13,890 nt of DNA. Source: Candidatus Brocadiaceae bacterium. GTDB taxonomy: Bacteria > Planctomycetota > Brocadiia > Brocadiales > Bathyanammoxibiaceae. Below are positions 1 through 8,000 of the stretch, piece by piece. How positions within the stretch are numbered: position 1 is the stretch's first letter; each line of letters begins with the position of its first letter. A model generated the notes under the pieces. The model saw only the letters and a list, made by a program, of their open reading frames with translations, searched no databases and was not told where the DNA came from. The DNA lies in assembly GCA_030018855.1 (NCBI GenBank), contig JASEHG010000030.1, forward strand, positions 1 through 13,890, written 5' to 3'. The translations under genes and the position numbers were made by a program.

Positions 1-86
1 TGGAGGTTTTTGGCTAGTTCATAGGCGTAGGTACCTATCCCTCCCAGTTGGGGTGGGTAGTTGTCTGTGAGGATTAAAAGGGCCAT
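1..86 (-). CDS. GT4-family glycosyltransferase, N-terminal fragment
   Basis: Reading leftward from ATG at 86, 28 codons are open to the window edge and begin MALLILTDNYPPQLGGIG, followed by TYAYELAKNL. The pattern of a hydrophobic strand, then PP-x-x-GG-x-G, then a helix ending in ELAKNL is the classic N-terminal Rossmann start of GT-B fold glycosyltransferases of family 4 (seen in the sequence; the family assignment is from knowledge of that motif). The AGGT just before ATG is a weak ribosome site. The gene lies about 86 bases after the GT2 gene on the same strand, so it is probably the next enzyme of the polysaccharide cluster. Its donor sugar and the rest of the protein cannot be judged. 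Confidence 0.75.
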   Translation of the reverse strand, partial: MALLILTDNYPPQLGGIGTYAYELAKNL

Positions 87-107
87 ACCTAAAAGATCAA
101 GTTTAAG

Positions 108-129
108 AGTTCAAAGGTTCAAGGGTTTA
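108..129. repeat. short imperfect tandem GTTCAA(A/G)G repeat
   Basis: Between the GT4 fragment and the GT2 gene, GTTCAAAG is followed directly by GTTCAAGG and then GTTTAA. It is about two and a half units of an imperfect eight-base repeat. No function can be read from it. Confidence 0.4.
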
Positions 130-140
130 ATTATACAGGC

Positions 141-192
141 GTAGGGGCAATTCCCGCCCGAGGCGGACTTGTTCAGCATGAATTGCCCCTAC
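141..192. repeat. 52-base palindromic element forming the 3' end of the GT2 gene
   Basis: The perfect 13-base inverted ends are GTAGGGGCAATTC (141-153) and GAATTGCCCCTAC (180-192). Inside is a second small hairpin, CCGCC-CGA-GGCGG, at 154-166. The right half overlaps the last six codons and the stop codon of the GT2 gene, so the repeat provides the C-terminus of that protein. Elements with the same GTAGGGGC ends occur at 2417-2453, 4831-4858 and 8183-8210. Confidence 0.85.
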
Positions 193-1015
193 ATTGTCTT
201 GAAGGGAACTTTAGCCAACCGTATAGAAAGCCTGCTGTCCATGGTATTACTAATAGGGCACGTAAGGGTTGGAGGCCCAAGAAGTATATTGGTATTTTAA
301 ACACGCTTGCTACCAGCTTGTAAAGGAGCGTCCCCAGGGCCGTCTTTAGCTGATAATTAAACAGTTTAACCCTGGGGTAACCAAAGATTTCGGGGTGCAC
401 CTTACAGGCATAGGCAGAGCCAAGACCCATCCTGAAGGATTTCCGCAGGATACCAGAGAAGTCTGCCTCTAGAAGACGATAGACCCACGTCTCCGGGACA
501 ATCACCACCCTGTAACCAGTCCTGTGGAGCCTCTGGCGGAGGTCGTCGTCTGTGCCAGTAATCAGGTCATCACTCTCCCCACCCACCTCCTCATACACCC
601 CCTTCCGTAGGGCACAACAGGCATGCTGGGCATAATCAGTATCTACTATTTCCTTCACAATGGGGAATTCCCCCCCTCTTATCCGGGCAAAGGCCTTCGG
701 AAGCCAGGGGAGGTCTTTGGGATACATGGGGGAGGCACCCGTCATGCCAATCTTTTCATCCCTCTCCAGGGGGACAATCAGGTTCTCAATAACCCTCTCA
801 TGGCCCAGTATTGTATCATCGTCCATAAATACCAGGTAATCTCCCCGCGCCTTCTTCACCCCCTCATTCCTTGCCCTGCCGTTGGGGCGGACTCCCTTGA
901 TTAATATAACCTCCAGGTCTTTGACGGTCTGTCTCTTTATATCTCCTAACAACCTTTCAACGTTCCCACTACATGAGCCATCAAGTGTGGGTATGATGAC
1001 CGAGACCTTAGGCAT
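173..1015 (-). CDS. GT2-family glycosyltransferase
   Basis: This is a predicted inverting GT-A glycosyltransferase of about 280 residues that would add a sugar to the growing polysaccharide repeat unit at the inner membrane. It opens with the family's PKVSVIIPTLD strand. The metal/nucleotide-binding DDD lies in YLVFMDDDT (residues 65-67), and an acidic GTDDDLRQRL segment near residues 154-163 fits the catalytic ED-type motif. Residues about 225-268 are hydrophobic, suggesting one or two membrane-anchoring helices. I start at ATG 1015 because AGGTG stands six bases upstream; a GTG at 1024 adds three residues and is also possible. Either start overlaps the upstream GT4-methyltransferase gene, implying coupled translation. 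The last residues (CRGNSC) and the stop come from the palindromic element at 141-192, so the native C-terminus was probably replaced. Donor and acceptor are unknown. Confidence 0.88.
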   Translation of the reverse strand: MPKVSVIIPTLDGSCSGNVERLLGDIKRQTVKDLEVILIKGVRPNGRARNEGVKKARGDYLVFMDDDTILGHERVIENLIVPLERDEKIGMTGASPMYPKDLPWLPKAFARIRGGEFPIVKEIVDTDYAQHACCALRKGVYEEVGGESDDLITGTDDDLRQRLHRTGYRVVIVPETWVYRLLEADFSGILRKSFRMGLGSAYACKVHPEIFGYPRVKLFNYQLKTALGTLLYKLVASVFKIPIYFLGLQPLRALLVIPWTAGFLYGWLKFPSRQCRGNSC

Positions 1016-3008
1016 CCTTTTCACCTGTGCCTTTATTGGTCTTCCCGAGGGGGCCTTTAACGGCCATCATGGCAAGGGTATTGCCCCATCCGGGGAGTCT
1101 CCACCTAATCCTTTCTTCCACAAACCCAACAACCCCTGTCAGCCTCTGGCACAAGGAAGGAGAACTAAAGAACTCTGGGGTAAAATTTGCCCCTATTTCT
1201 TCCTGTACTTCTAACCCACTTTCCTTGAGGGCGACTTCTAATTCACGGCGGGTCTTCCACTCATCGTATGGGTGGAGGTCACAGCGGTTAAAAACCCTGT
1301 ATATAAGGGAACGATACCACCTTGCTAATCCCTTGAAGCTATGCCGGTTGGGGACGGTGAAGGTGGCCTTGCCACCAGGTTTTAGTACCCTGTTAATCTC
1401 TTTCAGGGCCTTTGTGTATTCTGGTATGTGTTCCAGTACCTCTGAACAAGAGACCTTGTCAAAGCTACAATTCTTAAAGGGTAGTTTAGTAGCGTCTGCC
1501 ACAGTAAGGGTTCCCATACCTTTTTCTTTAACAAGCCTCTCTTTTGCTATGCCGACTATCCCGTAGCCATAATCCAGGCCCACGTATCTTGCCCCCTTTG
1601 AAGAAAACAGTATCATGTCCCTCCCCGACCCGCATCCAACCTCCAAGATTCTTTCTCCCGGGGCTGGTCTTAGCAGTTCAAAGACTGCCCGCTGTCTTAC
1701 CTTATCTTCGTAGGCCCAGAAAGGGTTAGAGGCAAGTGTACTATCCCTTCCTTTGGCCGAGCAGTTAAACAATTCCTTTATTCCATGGCTTAGCAGTTTC
1801 TGCGACTCTTCGTCCTGATGGCCTTCCCTGGGGAGGATTTTGGCCACGATAAATTGTTCATATATCTTCTCCAGTTCCCGGGCGCTCCTTTCTGCACTGA
1901 AGTAGTTCAAGGCCCTCGGCCTCCCCTTCTTTCCCATCTCTCTTGCCCTGGAAGGGGACTGGAGTAGCTCTATTATAGCCCTGGACGTTGCCTCGGTGTC
2001 CTGTGGGGGAAATAAGAGGCCGGTCTCTCCTTCCACCACCACCTCAGGTATGCCGTCCACCCTTGAGGCCACTACCGCCTTACCCATAACCATGGCCTCC
2101 AGGATGGCTATCCCGAGGGCCTCTGTAATGGTAGGGTGGACATAAAATTCAGCAATGCTGAGTATCTCAGCAACGTCCCTCCTGAAACCACACATCAGGA
2201 CATTTTCTTTTATACCGAGGCGTTCTACGTCTTTTTCAATCTCCTGACGGAGGGGGCCTTCTCCCACAAATAAAAATTTTACGTCTGGAAAAATCTTGAC
2301 AACCTCTCTAATAGCAGGCAGGAAACCTCCGTGTCCCTTCGGTGGGCCAAGGCTGGCTACATAGGGTAGTACCCTGTCTTCCGGCCTCAGCCCAAGTTCT
2401 AACTTGAGGTCAGATTGTAGGTGCACGTTGTCCGCCGAGGCGGATGCCCCTACACTGGCCGTAGCAATAGCATCCGAGGAGGGGTCAAATGCAGGAGGCT
2501 CTACACAGTTATGAACGACCTGTATCTTTGACTCACCTATCCCTTCTACCTCAACGATAGAGTGCTTTACGGCCGAGGAGGCGGCTACAATGGCATCGGT
2601 GAATTTGTTTAAGACCCTATCTACCTGTACATGCCTTGGTGTCTTAAAGTAGGAGGGCATGCCCTGTTCCCATGCAAGGCTCACCGGAGTCCTGGCCAGA
2701 ATTGCCGCAATACGCCCAAAGGTGTTGGAAGGATAGAGACAGGTGTGGAGGATATCTATCTTTTCCTCCTTAAGGAGTTGTACCAGACGGATAACGGCCA
2801 CCACGTCCCATTTATTCTTCATGTTTATAACAGTTACTGTGAGGCCACCGCCCCTGAAGATTTCCGCCACGCGCCCCCCCGTCAGACAGCCTATTTCTAC
2901 GTTATACCGCTCTCTATTGATACGTTTAGCTACGGAAAGGAGGTTAGACTCCGCTCCGCCCCAGTTGTGTCCTCCGTCTATTAAGTAAAAAAGGTTAATC
3001 TTTCTCAT
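1008..3008 (-). CDS. bifunctional GT4 glycosyltransferase / SAM-dependent methyltransferase fusion
   Basis: Two enzymes lie in one 666-residue frame. Residues about 1-385 form a GT-B fold GT4 glycosyltransferase: the N-terminal GGAE loop (17-20), HNCVEPPAF (166-174), FVGEGPL (247-253), and the C-terminal donor-binding EALGIAILEAM (296-306) followed by GIPEVVVEGETGLLF. Residues about 440-600 form a class I methyltransferase: motif I ILEVGCGSG (454-462), an acidic GLDYG after strand 2, ADATKLPF (504-511), SEVLEHIP (522-529) and VLKPGG (541-546). The likely role is to add a sugar and methylate the same repeat unit. ATG 3008 overlaps the asnB stop as ATGA, so translation is coupled. Residues about 182-199, between the two GT-B lobes, are extra compared with usual GT4 proteins and come from the palindrome at 2417-2453. 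Substrates are unknown. Confidence 0.9.
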   Translation of the reverse strand: MRKINLFYLIDGGHNWGGAESNLLSVAKRINRERYNVEIGCLTGGRVAEIFRGGGLTVTVINMKNKWDVVAVIRLVQLLKEEKIDILHTCLYPSNTFGRIAAILARTPVSLAWEQGMPSYFKTPRHVQVDRVLNKFTDAIVAASSAVKHSIVEVEGIGESKIQVVHNCVEPPAFDPSSDAIATASVGASASADNVHLQSDLKLELGLRPEDRVLPYVASLGPPKGHGGFLPAIREVVKIFPDVKFLFVGEGPLRQEIEKDVERLGIKENVLMCGFRRDVAEILSIAEFYVHPTITEALGIAILEAMVMGKAVVASRVDGIPEVVVEGETGLLFPPQDTEATSRAIIELLQSPSRAREMGKKGRPRALNYFSAERSARELEKIYEQFIVAKILPREGHQDEESQKLLSHGIKELFNCSAKGRDSTLASNPFWAYEDKVRQRAVFELLRPAPGERILEVGCGSGRDMILFSSKGARYVGLDYGYGIVGIAKERLVKEKGMGTLTVADATKLPFKNCSFDKVSCSEVLEHIPEYTKALKEINRVLKPGGKATFTVPNRHSFKGLARWYRSLIYRVFNRCDLHPYDEWKTRRELEVALKESGLEVQEEIGANFTPEFFSSPSLCQRLTGVVGFVEERIRWRLPGWGNTLAMMAVKGPLGKTNKGTGEKDA
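2417..2453. repeat. 37-base palindromic element, in frame inside the GT4-methyltransferase gene
   Basis: The ends GTAGGTGCA (2417-2425) and TGCCCCTAC (2445-2453) are inverted with one mismatch. The centre is TCCGCC-GA-GGCGGA (2431-2444). Read on the minus strand it encodes VGASASADNVHL (residues 186-197), a small-residue-rich loop in the hinge region between the two GT-B lobes, where such enzymes normally have only a few residues. Confidence 0.8.
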
Positions 3009-4903
3009 GGCCCTTCACCGTCTATAAAAACCCTGGCCCATATCTCCAGTACGATAATGTCCCACAGCTTGTAAGCCAGCCTGGACTCCGCCTGTTCGTA
3101 GCGGACAAGGAGTTCCTCTACCGCCTTATGATTGAACCAGGCCCGCCTCCTGGTACGGTTATCTAGCAATATTTCCCTGCAAAAACCCCTCAGCTCGCCT
3201 TTCAACCAGGAGGTCAGGGGTGGCATAAGCCCAAGCTTACCCCTATTCAAGACCTCTTTGGGTATAAGCGACCCAATAGCCTTTTTGTACAGGTATTTAG
3301 AGGTATTGTCCCTCATCTTTAAAGAAGAAGGTAAGGCGTAGGCAAATTCCACCAGGGGATGGTCCAGCAGGGGCAGCCTTGTCTCAAGACCATGGGCCAT
3401 GCCCATACAGTCTACCTTGGTGAGGAGGTCATCGGGAAGGAAAAATTGCGTGTCATAATATAGCATGTCTGACAGCATATCCCCCGACCCTGTAATCTCT
3501 GGTACAACGTCTTCCTTTTCTTTTCCATTATTCTGGAAATATTTGGGGTCAAGGAGCGTGTTGAGTTCCTCTGGGGAAAAGTGGGCACGCCTCCAGAGGT
3601 AGCGTTCTCTTGGCGGTAGAAAGTCAAAACCTATAAGGCTCTTTATGTCTTCAACAAACCCCCCGTCCCTCCTGGCAGGACCCAGGCCCTGCACCAATGA
3701 ATAGGCAGTATGCCGCACTACTGCAGGTAAGGAACCATACCATCTCCTGATATTGGACGTCGGATACCAACTATAACCTGCAAAGAGTTCATCCCCTCCC
3801 TCACCCGAGAGGCAGACCTTGACCTCCTGACTGGCCAACTGCGAGACCAGAAAGGTGGGCACTACTGCGGCATCTCCAAAAGGCTCGTCCAGATGCCACA
3901 AAATCCTGGGTAAGAGTTCCACTACGTCCTTTGGCTCCAGGAAGACCTCCCTGTGTTGGGTACCGTAACGCTGGGCTACAAGGCGGGCATAGCTGGATTC
4001 ATCCAGTTGTGCATCCTTGAAGCCCACGAAGAAGGTCTTTAGAGGACGTTGCCCTTTCTCTATGGCTAGAGATACAAGGCCCGTTGAGTCCAGCCCACCG
4101 CTGAGAAAGACCCCCACGGGGACGTCACTGCGGAGGTGGAGTTCAACCGCCTCTCCAAGATGCCCGACCAGTCTCTGGGATGCCTCCTCTTCGGAGATGC
4201 GCAATTGAGCCTCCGGGGAGGGCAATGCCCAGTAGCGTCTCTCGGACACCTCTCCCCCCTTATAAATAAGATAGGTGGCAGGGGGTAATTTCTTTACGTT
4301 GCTAAAGATAGCCTGAGGGGAAGGGATGTAGCCAAGTCGCAAGAAATTCCTTAAGGCCAGTGGGTCTACCTCCCTGTACACCTCTTTACATCTCAGCAAC
4401 GCCTTTAATTCCGAGGCAAAAAGGAGCTTCTCGTCTGCGAGGGTATACAGGAGTGGCTTCATCCCCAATCTGTCTCTGGCGGCCAGAAGCCTCTTTTCCT
4501 TTTTATCCCATAGGGCAAAGGCAAACATGCCCCTTAATCTCTGGAGGCACCCCTCTCCATATTCTTCATAGGCATGGACAATCACCTCTGTGTCGCTGGA
4601 GGTGTAAAACTTGTGTCCCTTAGAGATAAGTTCAGGACGTAGTTCCTTATAGTTATAAATTTCTCCATTATGAACAACCCAGATGGTCTTGTCTTCGTTG
4701 TGGATAGGCTGGTGTCCAGTCTCAAGGTCTATGATACTGAGCCTCCTCATACCCAGCCCCACGTCCCCCTCAATAAACATACCTCCCTCATCCGGGCCAC
4801 GGTGATAGAGGGCCTGGCACATCTCCTCCAGTAGGGGCTGAATATTTTCAGCCCCTACGGGCCTTTTTTCGTCAAATCCTATTACACCACAGATTCCGCA
4901 CAT
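3005..4903 (-). CDS. asnB: AsnB-type glutamine-dependent amidotransferase (asparagine synthetase family)
   Basis: A class II glutamine amidotransferase is joined to an ATP-pyrophosphatase synthetase domain, 632 residues, the usual AsnB size. Cys2 (MCGICG) is the glutaminase nucleophile once Met is removed. HRGPDEGG (34-41), RRLSIID (53-59) and VHNGEIYNY (77-85) are standard glutaminase motifs. The synthetase domain has the PP-loop SGGLDST (268-274) and SGEGGDELFAGY (366-377). Housekeeping AsnB makes asparagine. Its place between a flippase and a glycosyltransferase, two bases after one gene and overlapping the next, suggests instead that it amidates a sugar acid of the polysaccharide, as proposed for AsnB-like proteins of other EPS and exosortase-linked clusters (inference). 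Residues 16-25 are encoded by a perfect palindrome (4831-4858). No strong ribosome site is visible, so translation probably depends on the gene before it. Confidence 0.93.
   Translation of the reverse strand: MCGICGVIGFDEKRPVGAENIQPLLEEMCQALYHRGPDEGGMFIEGDVGLGMRRLSIIDLETGHQPIHNEDKTIWVVHNGEIYNYKELRPELISKGHKFYTSSDTEVIVHAYEEYGEGCLQRLRGMFAFALWDKKEKRLLAARDRLGMKPLLYTLADEKLLFASELKALLRCKEVYREVDPLALRNFLRLGYIPSPQAIFSNVKKLPPATYLIYKGGEVSERRYWALPSPEAQLRISEEEASQRLVGHLGEAVELHLRSDVPVGVFLSGGLDSTGLVSLAIEKGQRPLKTFFVGFKDAQLDESSYARLVAQRYGTQHREVFLEPKDVVELLPRILWHLDEPFGDAAVVPTFLVSQLASQEVKVCLSGEGGDELFAGYSWYPTSNIRRWYGSLPAVVRHTAYSLVQGLGPARRDGGFVEDIKSLIGFDFLPPRERYLWRRAHFSPEELNTLLDPKYFQNNGKEKEDVVPEITGSGDMLSDMLYYDTQFFLPDDLLTKVDCMGMAHGLETRLPLLDHPLVEFAYALPSSLKMRDNTSKYLYKKAIGSLIPKEVLNRGKLGLMPPLTSWLKGELRGFCREILLDNRTRRRAWFNHKAVEELLVRYEQAESRLAYKLWDIIVLEIWARVFIDGEGP
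4831..4858. repeat. 28-base perfect palindrome, in frame near the start of asnB
   Basis: GTAGGGGCTGAA (4831-4842), a four-base loop TATT, then TTCAGCCCCTAC (4847-4858) make 12-base perfect arms. On the coding strand it reads VGAENIQPL (residues 16-24), placed after the first beta strand of the glutaminase domain. The HRGPD motif starts at residue 34, a few residues later than usual, which fits a small insertion in a surface loop. Confidence 0.85.
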
Positions 4904-4905
4904 AC

Positions 4906-6486
4906 CTAAGTTTCTACAGCTGTACGGTTTCTAATAAATTTCCGGACTAGCTCCAGCAGGGAATAAAATTCCTGTACCTCCAGGAAGTAAATAAAGAGGG
5001 TATAAAGTGCCATCCCTGTCAGGAGGATGGCCGAGAGTTGAATAAACGACTGTGCATGATTGAGATAACTGCCCATGAAGGCGGCCCCATAGGCGGCGGC
5101 TACGGAGGAAAACAAGACCTTTAAAAAAGAGGTCAGTATCTCCCACATCTCAGGCCCCTCCAGTACGTCCCTCAGACACCATACCATGACTATGACATAG
5201 AGTATCAGGGTTAAGGAGGCGGCCAGGGCGAGGCCCATGTAAGCAAGGGGTTTTACCAGGAGGAACCTTAAAAGGATACCGGCTGATGCGCAACAGATAA
5301 CTACTCTTACGGCCGGCCAGTATCTCTGCAGTGCAAAGTAGGAGTATTGGGCCATGTTAAAAGGGGCCAGGACCAACAACCCTATGGAATAGAAGGCCAG
5401 CGCCCTGGCGGTACCCTCTGTCATAGATGGAAGGAATTGCCCTCGTTCAAAGAGTATCTGGATAATAAGATTACCGAAGAACAGGAGGAGCATGGCTGAA
5501 GGTACCAATACTAAATTCCCCATCCTTACCCCAGCCGAAAAAGAGCGGCGAAACTCCTGCCAGTTTTCCCTCGTGGCCTGTTGGGAAAGGGTGGGGAAGA
5601 GTACCGTGCCTATGACCCCCATGAAGACATCCGAGGGGAGTCGCATGAGGCTGTTGGCATAGCCCAGATAAGAGATGCTCCCCTCCGTAAGGTGAGAGGC
5701 AAGTGCCCTTTCTACCACGACACCTAGCTGAGAGATGCTTGCCCCGACCACAATGGGGACCATGAGGAGAGCGAATTTCTTTGTAAAAGGGTGCAGGGCA
5801 AGGTTCAGGCTGTAACTCTTTTTTATTTCTTTAATGGTGTAGGGCAGGTGGAGTAAAAGCCATCCCAGGGCCCCCAGGGCCATTCCAATGGCAAGGCTAT
5901 ATATACCCCATTTCTTGCTAAGAAAATATATGCAAGAGATAATAACAAGAAGGTTTACTACCCCGCCCAGGGCAGGGATGCTGAAGTTGTGATGTATCTG
6001 GAGAAAGCCCATCATTAGCCTGGCAAGTGCCATAGTCATGATAATGGGCACCATAATAACCATGAGTTGAACCGATAGCCTCTGACCCCCCTCATCCAGA
6101 CCTGGGGCTATTATCTTAACTATCCAGGGGGATAGGAGCACCAGGAGGGTGGACAATAAGAAGGTGCAGAGAAATGCCCAGTTAAGGAGACTATTCAAGA
6201 AATCCCAGGCCTTTTCTGTCCCCTCCTTGTTTGCACACTCAGAAAATAGGGGTATAAAGACCACACCCAGGGCACTCACCACGATGTTACAGATTACATC
6301 GGGCAGGGTAAGAGCCACCAGGAAGGCATCGTAATGTCCCGTTGCCCCAAAGGTGCTGGTGGTAATATACATCTTCAGATAACTCAATACGGCACTCAGA
6401 CAGGAGAAGAAGAGGACAAGGAAGGCCGCGCTGGCTAACCGTTCTTTTTTCATGGAGACAGGAGATGAGAGCCCTTCAGGAGTCAT
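4906..6486 (-). CDS. MurJ/MviN-family lipid-linked oligosaccharide flippase (Wzx role)
   Basis: This is a polytopic inner-membrane protein of 526 residues with about 13-14 hydrophobic segments. Family signatures are visible: an early segment with DAFLVALTLP, the block RLPSDVFMGVIGTVLFPTLS, and LFERGQF in the second half, all matching the MurJ/MviN (MVF) branch of the MOP exporters. MurJ flips lipid II. In this cluster, directly after a Wzy-like gene and before sugar-modifying genes, the protein more likely flips the undecaprenyl-linked repeat unit (inference from position). I start at ATG 6486: it comes one base after the stop of the polymerase gene and has TTTAGG just upstream. A TTG at 6531 would overlap that gene by 44 bases, and ATG 6453 lacks a ribosome site. 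The stop is two bases before asnB. Confidence 0.88.
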   Translation of the reverse strand: MTPEGLSSPVSMKKERLASAAFLVLFFSCLSAVLSYLKMYITTSTFGATGHYDAFLVALTLPDVICNIVVSALGVVFIPLFSECANKEGTEKAWDFLNSLLNWAFLCTFLLSTLLVLLSPWIVKIIAPGLDEGGQRLSVQLMVIMVPIIMTMALARLMMGFLQIHHNFSIPALGGVVNLLVIISCIYFLSKKWGIYSLAIGMALGALGWLLLHLPYTIKEIKKSYSLNLALHPFTKKFALLMVPIVVGASISQLGVVVERALASHLTEGSISYLGYANSLMRLPSDVFMGVIGTVLFPTLSQQATRENWQEFRRSFSAGVRMGNLVLVPSAMLLLFFGNLIIQILFERGQFLPSMTEGTARALAFYSIGLLVLAPFNMAQYSYFALQRYWPAVRVVICCASAGILLRFLLVKPLAYMGLALAASLTLILYVIVMVWCLRDVLEGPEMWEILTSFLKVLFSSVAAAYGAAFMGSYLNHAQSFIQLSAILLTGMALYTLFIYFLEVQEFYSLLELVRKFIRNRTAVET

Positions 6487-6487
6487 T

Positions 6488-7966
6488 TTACCTAAAATAT
6501 TTATCAACGAATCGCCTGCCCGGAACGGCAACGCCTTTTCTGGCCTCCTGGTATGCCTCTAGTACGGTCTCTTTCTCTTCCAACTCTTCTTCCTTAATGT
6601 TTTTAAGGGCTACTATCAGGGCAATCATGAACCAGAGAGGTCCCATGATACGTGCAGACTCTAGTACCTCATTAAAGAAGGCATCAACCAGTATCCCTAT
6701 TACCCCAGCCAGAAATCCAATGCTGAAGGCCTTGCAGAAATAATCCCCGGAGGATAACCGGTAGAGTAGCAAGGCTTGATGAAATACCCTCTTCATCAGC
6801 CAGCAGAAGATTGCAAACCCTACAATCCCCATTTCAATAAGATAAGTCAGGAATTGATTATGGATGCTAGTATGACCCCAGGCCTTATGGAAATGAGCCC
6901 CAAAGAAGCCTATCCCTATGAGGAGATTTGTAGGTCTCTCTACGAAGATCTTAATGGCTCTTCCCCACATATCAAGCCTGTCGGAGGCAGAGGTCTCAAA
7001 CTGGAGTACCCCTCCCGGCTCTGTATGAAAGGTCATAGACACCCTTTGTACTACGGCAGGTAAGAAATATGCCAGGACACAAAGGGCTATTATTAAGAAG
7101 ATAAAGAGGAAGCGTACTTTTGCACCACCGCCTGAGATGGTAAGCACTAGTAAGATGGTAGCCATGCCCAGGTAGCTGGCCCTGTTATAGGTAAAAAACA
7201 GACCGATGGAGACGGCGGCAGCAAAGGCTATTAAAAGCCCCTTGTGCCTGATTCCCATTGAGACCAGCAGGGATAGGACTATACCAAAAGATAGTAGATA
7301 GTAGGCCCCCAGGATGGCATTGCTCTCCACTCCTGGGATGACTATCCTTGCCTCCGCTCCTCCATACTCGGTTATGGCGTAGTGCCCCGTTATCATAAGG
7401 GCTAACTGAACCGCAACTATTACAGCACAGCTTATAAGGGAGAGGACTACAAACTTCTTTGCCAGCTCCTCGGTGTTCACCACCCTGAGGACAATAAAAT
7501 AGACTAGTGCGAGCTCCATCCATTTAAACAGGTGGAGGCCACATATTGCCAGTACTGACGTGCCTTGTGTCAGCCCCAAAGAGACAAAAGAAAGACCTGC
7601 CCAGGTCACGAAGGCAACGATGGGTAAATTTAATGGACTGGGGGGAAAGAGACCCACCTTCTCGGTGGCTATGTGTGCAAGCCACCCCAGTAGCATTCCA
7701 AGGAGTACGGCATCGTCACTGCCTATATCAAAGGGAGCACCAGCTATTGTTGCTATTTTTACTTGCAGGGTCCATGGGAAGGCAAAGACCAGGATAATAA
7801 GCCCATATTCCAGCCTCAGCATAGTAATGCAGAAGGCTACCAGACCACCCATCAGCACGAATACTACCTTGAGGGGAATTAGGGCAGTAAGGAGGGCAAC
7901 TATATTAAATATGAGGAAGAGGGAGGCCAGGGTTATTATTGCTATAAGGGACGGCTTTAGATTCAA
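6488..7966 (-). CDS. O-antigen ligase / Wzy-type polymerase-like membrane protein
   Basis: This is a polytopic membrane protein of 492 residues from the chosen start. Hydrophobic segments cover most of the chain. A long, more polar loop near residues 302-375 is followed by GHTSIHNQFL and then L-x-E-x-G-x-x-G, and an earlier TYNRASYLG motif carries the conserved arginine. This layout is that of the O-antigen ligase/Wzy_C family, which joins lipid-linked glycan repeats at the periplasmic face. The charged tail (EEELEEKE) is probably cytoplasmic. I prefer TTG at 7966 because GGAG stands seven bases upstream and the first membrane helix follows. A TTG at 7996, directly after an in-frame stop, gives 10 more residues but has no ribosome site. 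Polymerase versus ligase cannot be settled from sequence alone; next to the Wzz and flippase genes, polymerase is likelier. Confidence 0.85.
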   Translation of the reverse strand: MNLKPSLIAIITLASLFLIFNIVALLTALIPLKVVFVLMGGLVAFCITMLRLEYGLIILVFAFPWTLQVKIATIAGAPFDIGSDDAVLLGMLLGWLAHIATEKVGLFPPSPLNLPIVAFVTWAGLSFVSLGLTQGTSVLAICGLHLFKWMELALVYFIVLRVVNTEELAKKFVVLSLISCAVIVAVQLALMITGHYAITEYGGAEARIVIPGVESNAILGAYYLLSFGIVLSLLVSMGIRHKGLLIAFAAAVSIGLFFTYNRASYLGMATILLVLTISGGGAKVRFLFIFLIIALCVLAYFLPAVVQRVSMTFHTEPGGVLQFETSASDRLDMWGRAIKIFVERPTNLLIGIGFFGAHFHKAWGHTSIHNQFLTYLIEMGIVGFAIFCWLMKRVFHQALLLYRLSSGDYFCKAFSIGFLAGVIGILVDAFFNEVLESARIMGPLWFMIALIVALKNIKEEELEEKETVLEAYQEARKGVAVPGRRFVDKYFR

Positions 7967-8000
7967 GTATATACTCCATCTCTTTTGGCCGTGCAATTAA

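Noticed and set aside
6487..6531. TTG start at 6531 for the flippase gene
   Set aside because: It would overlap the polymerase gene by 44 bases; ATG 6486 follows that stop by one base and has a ribosome site.
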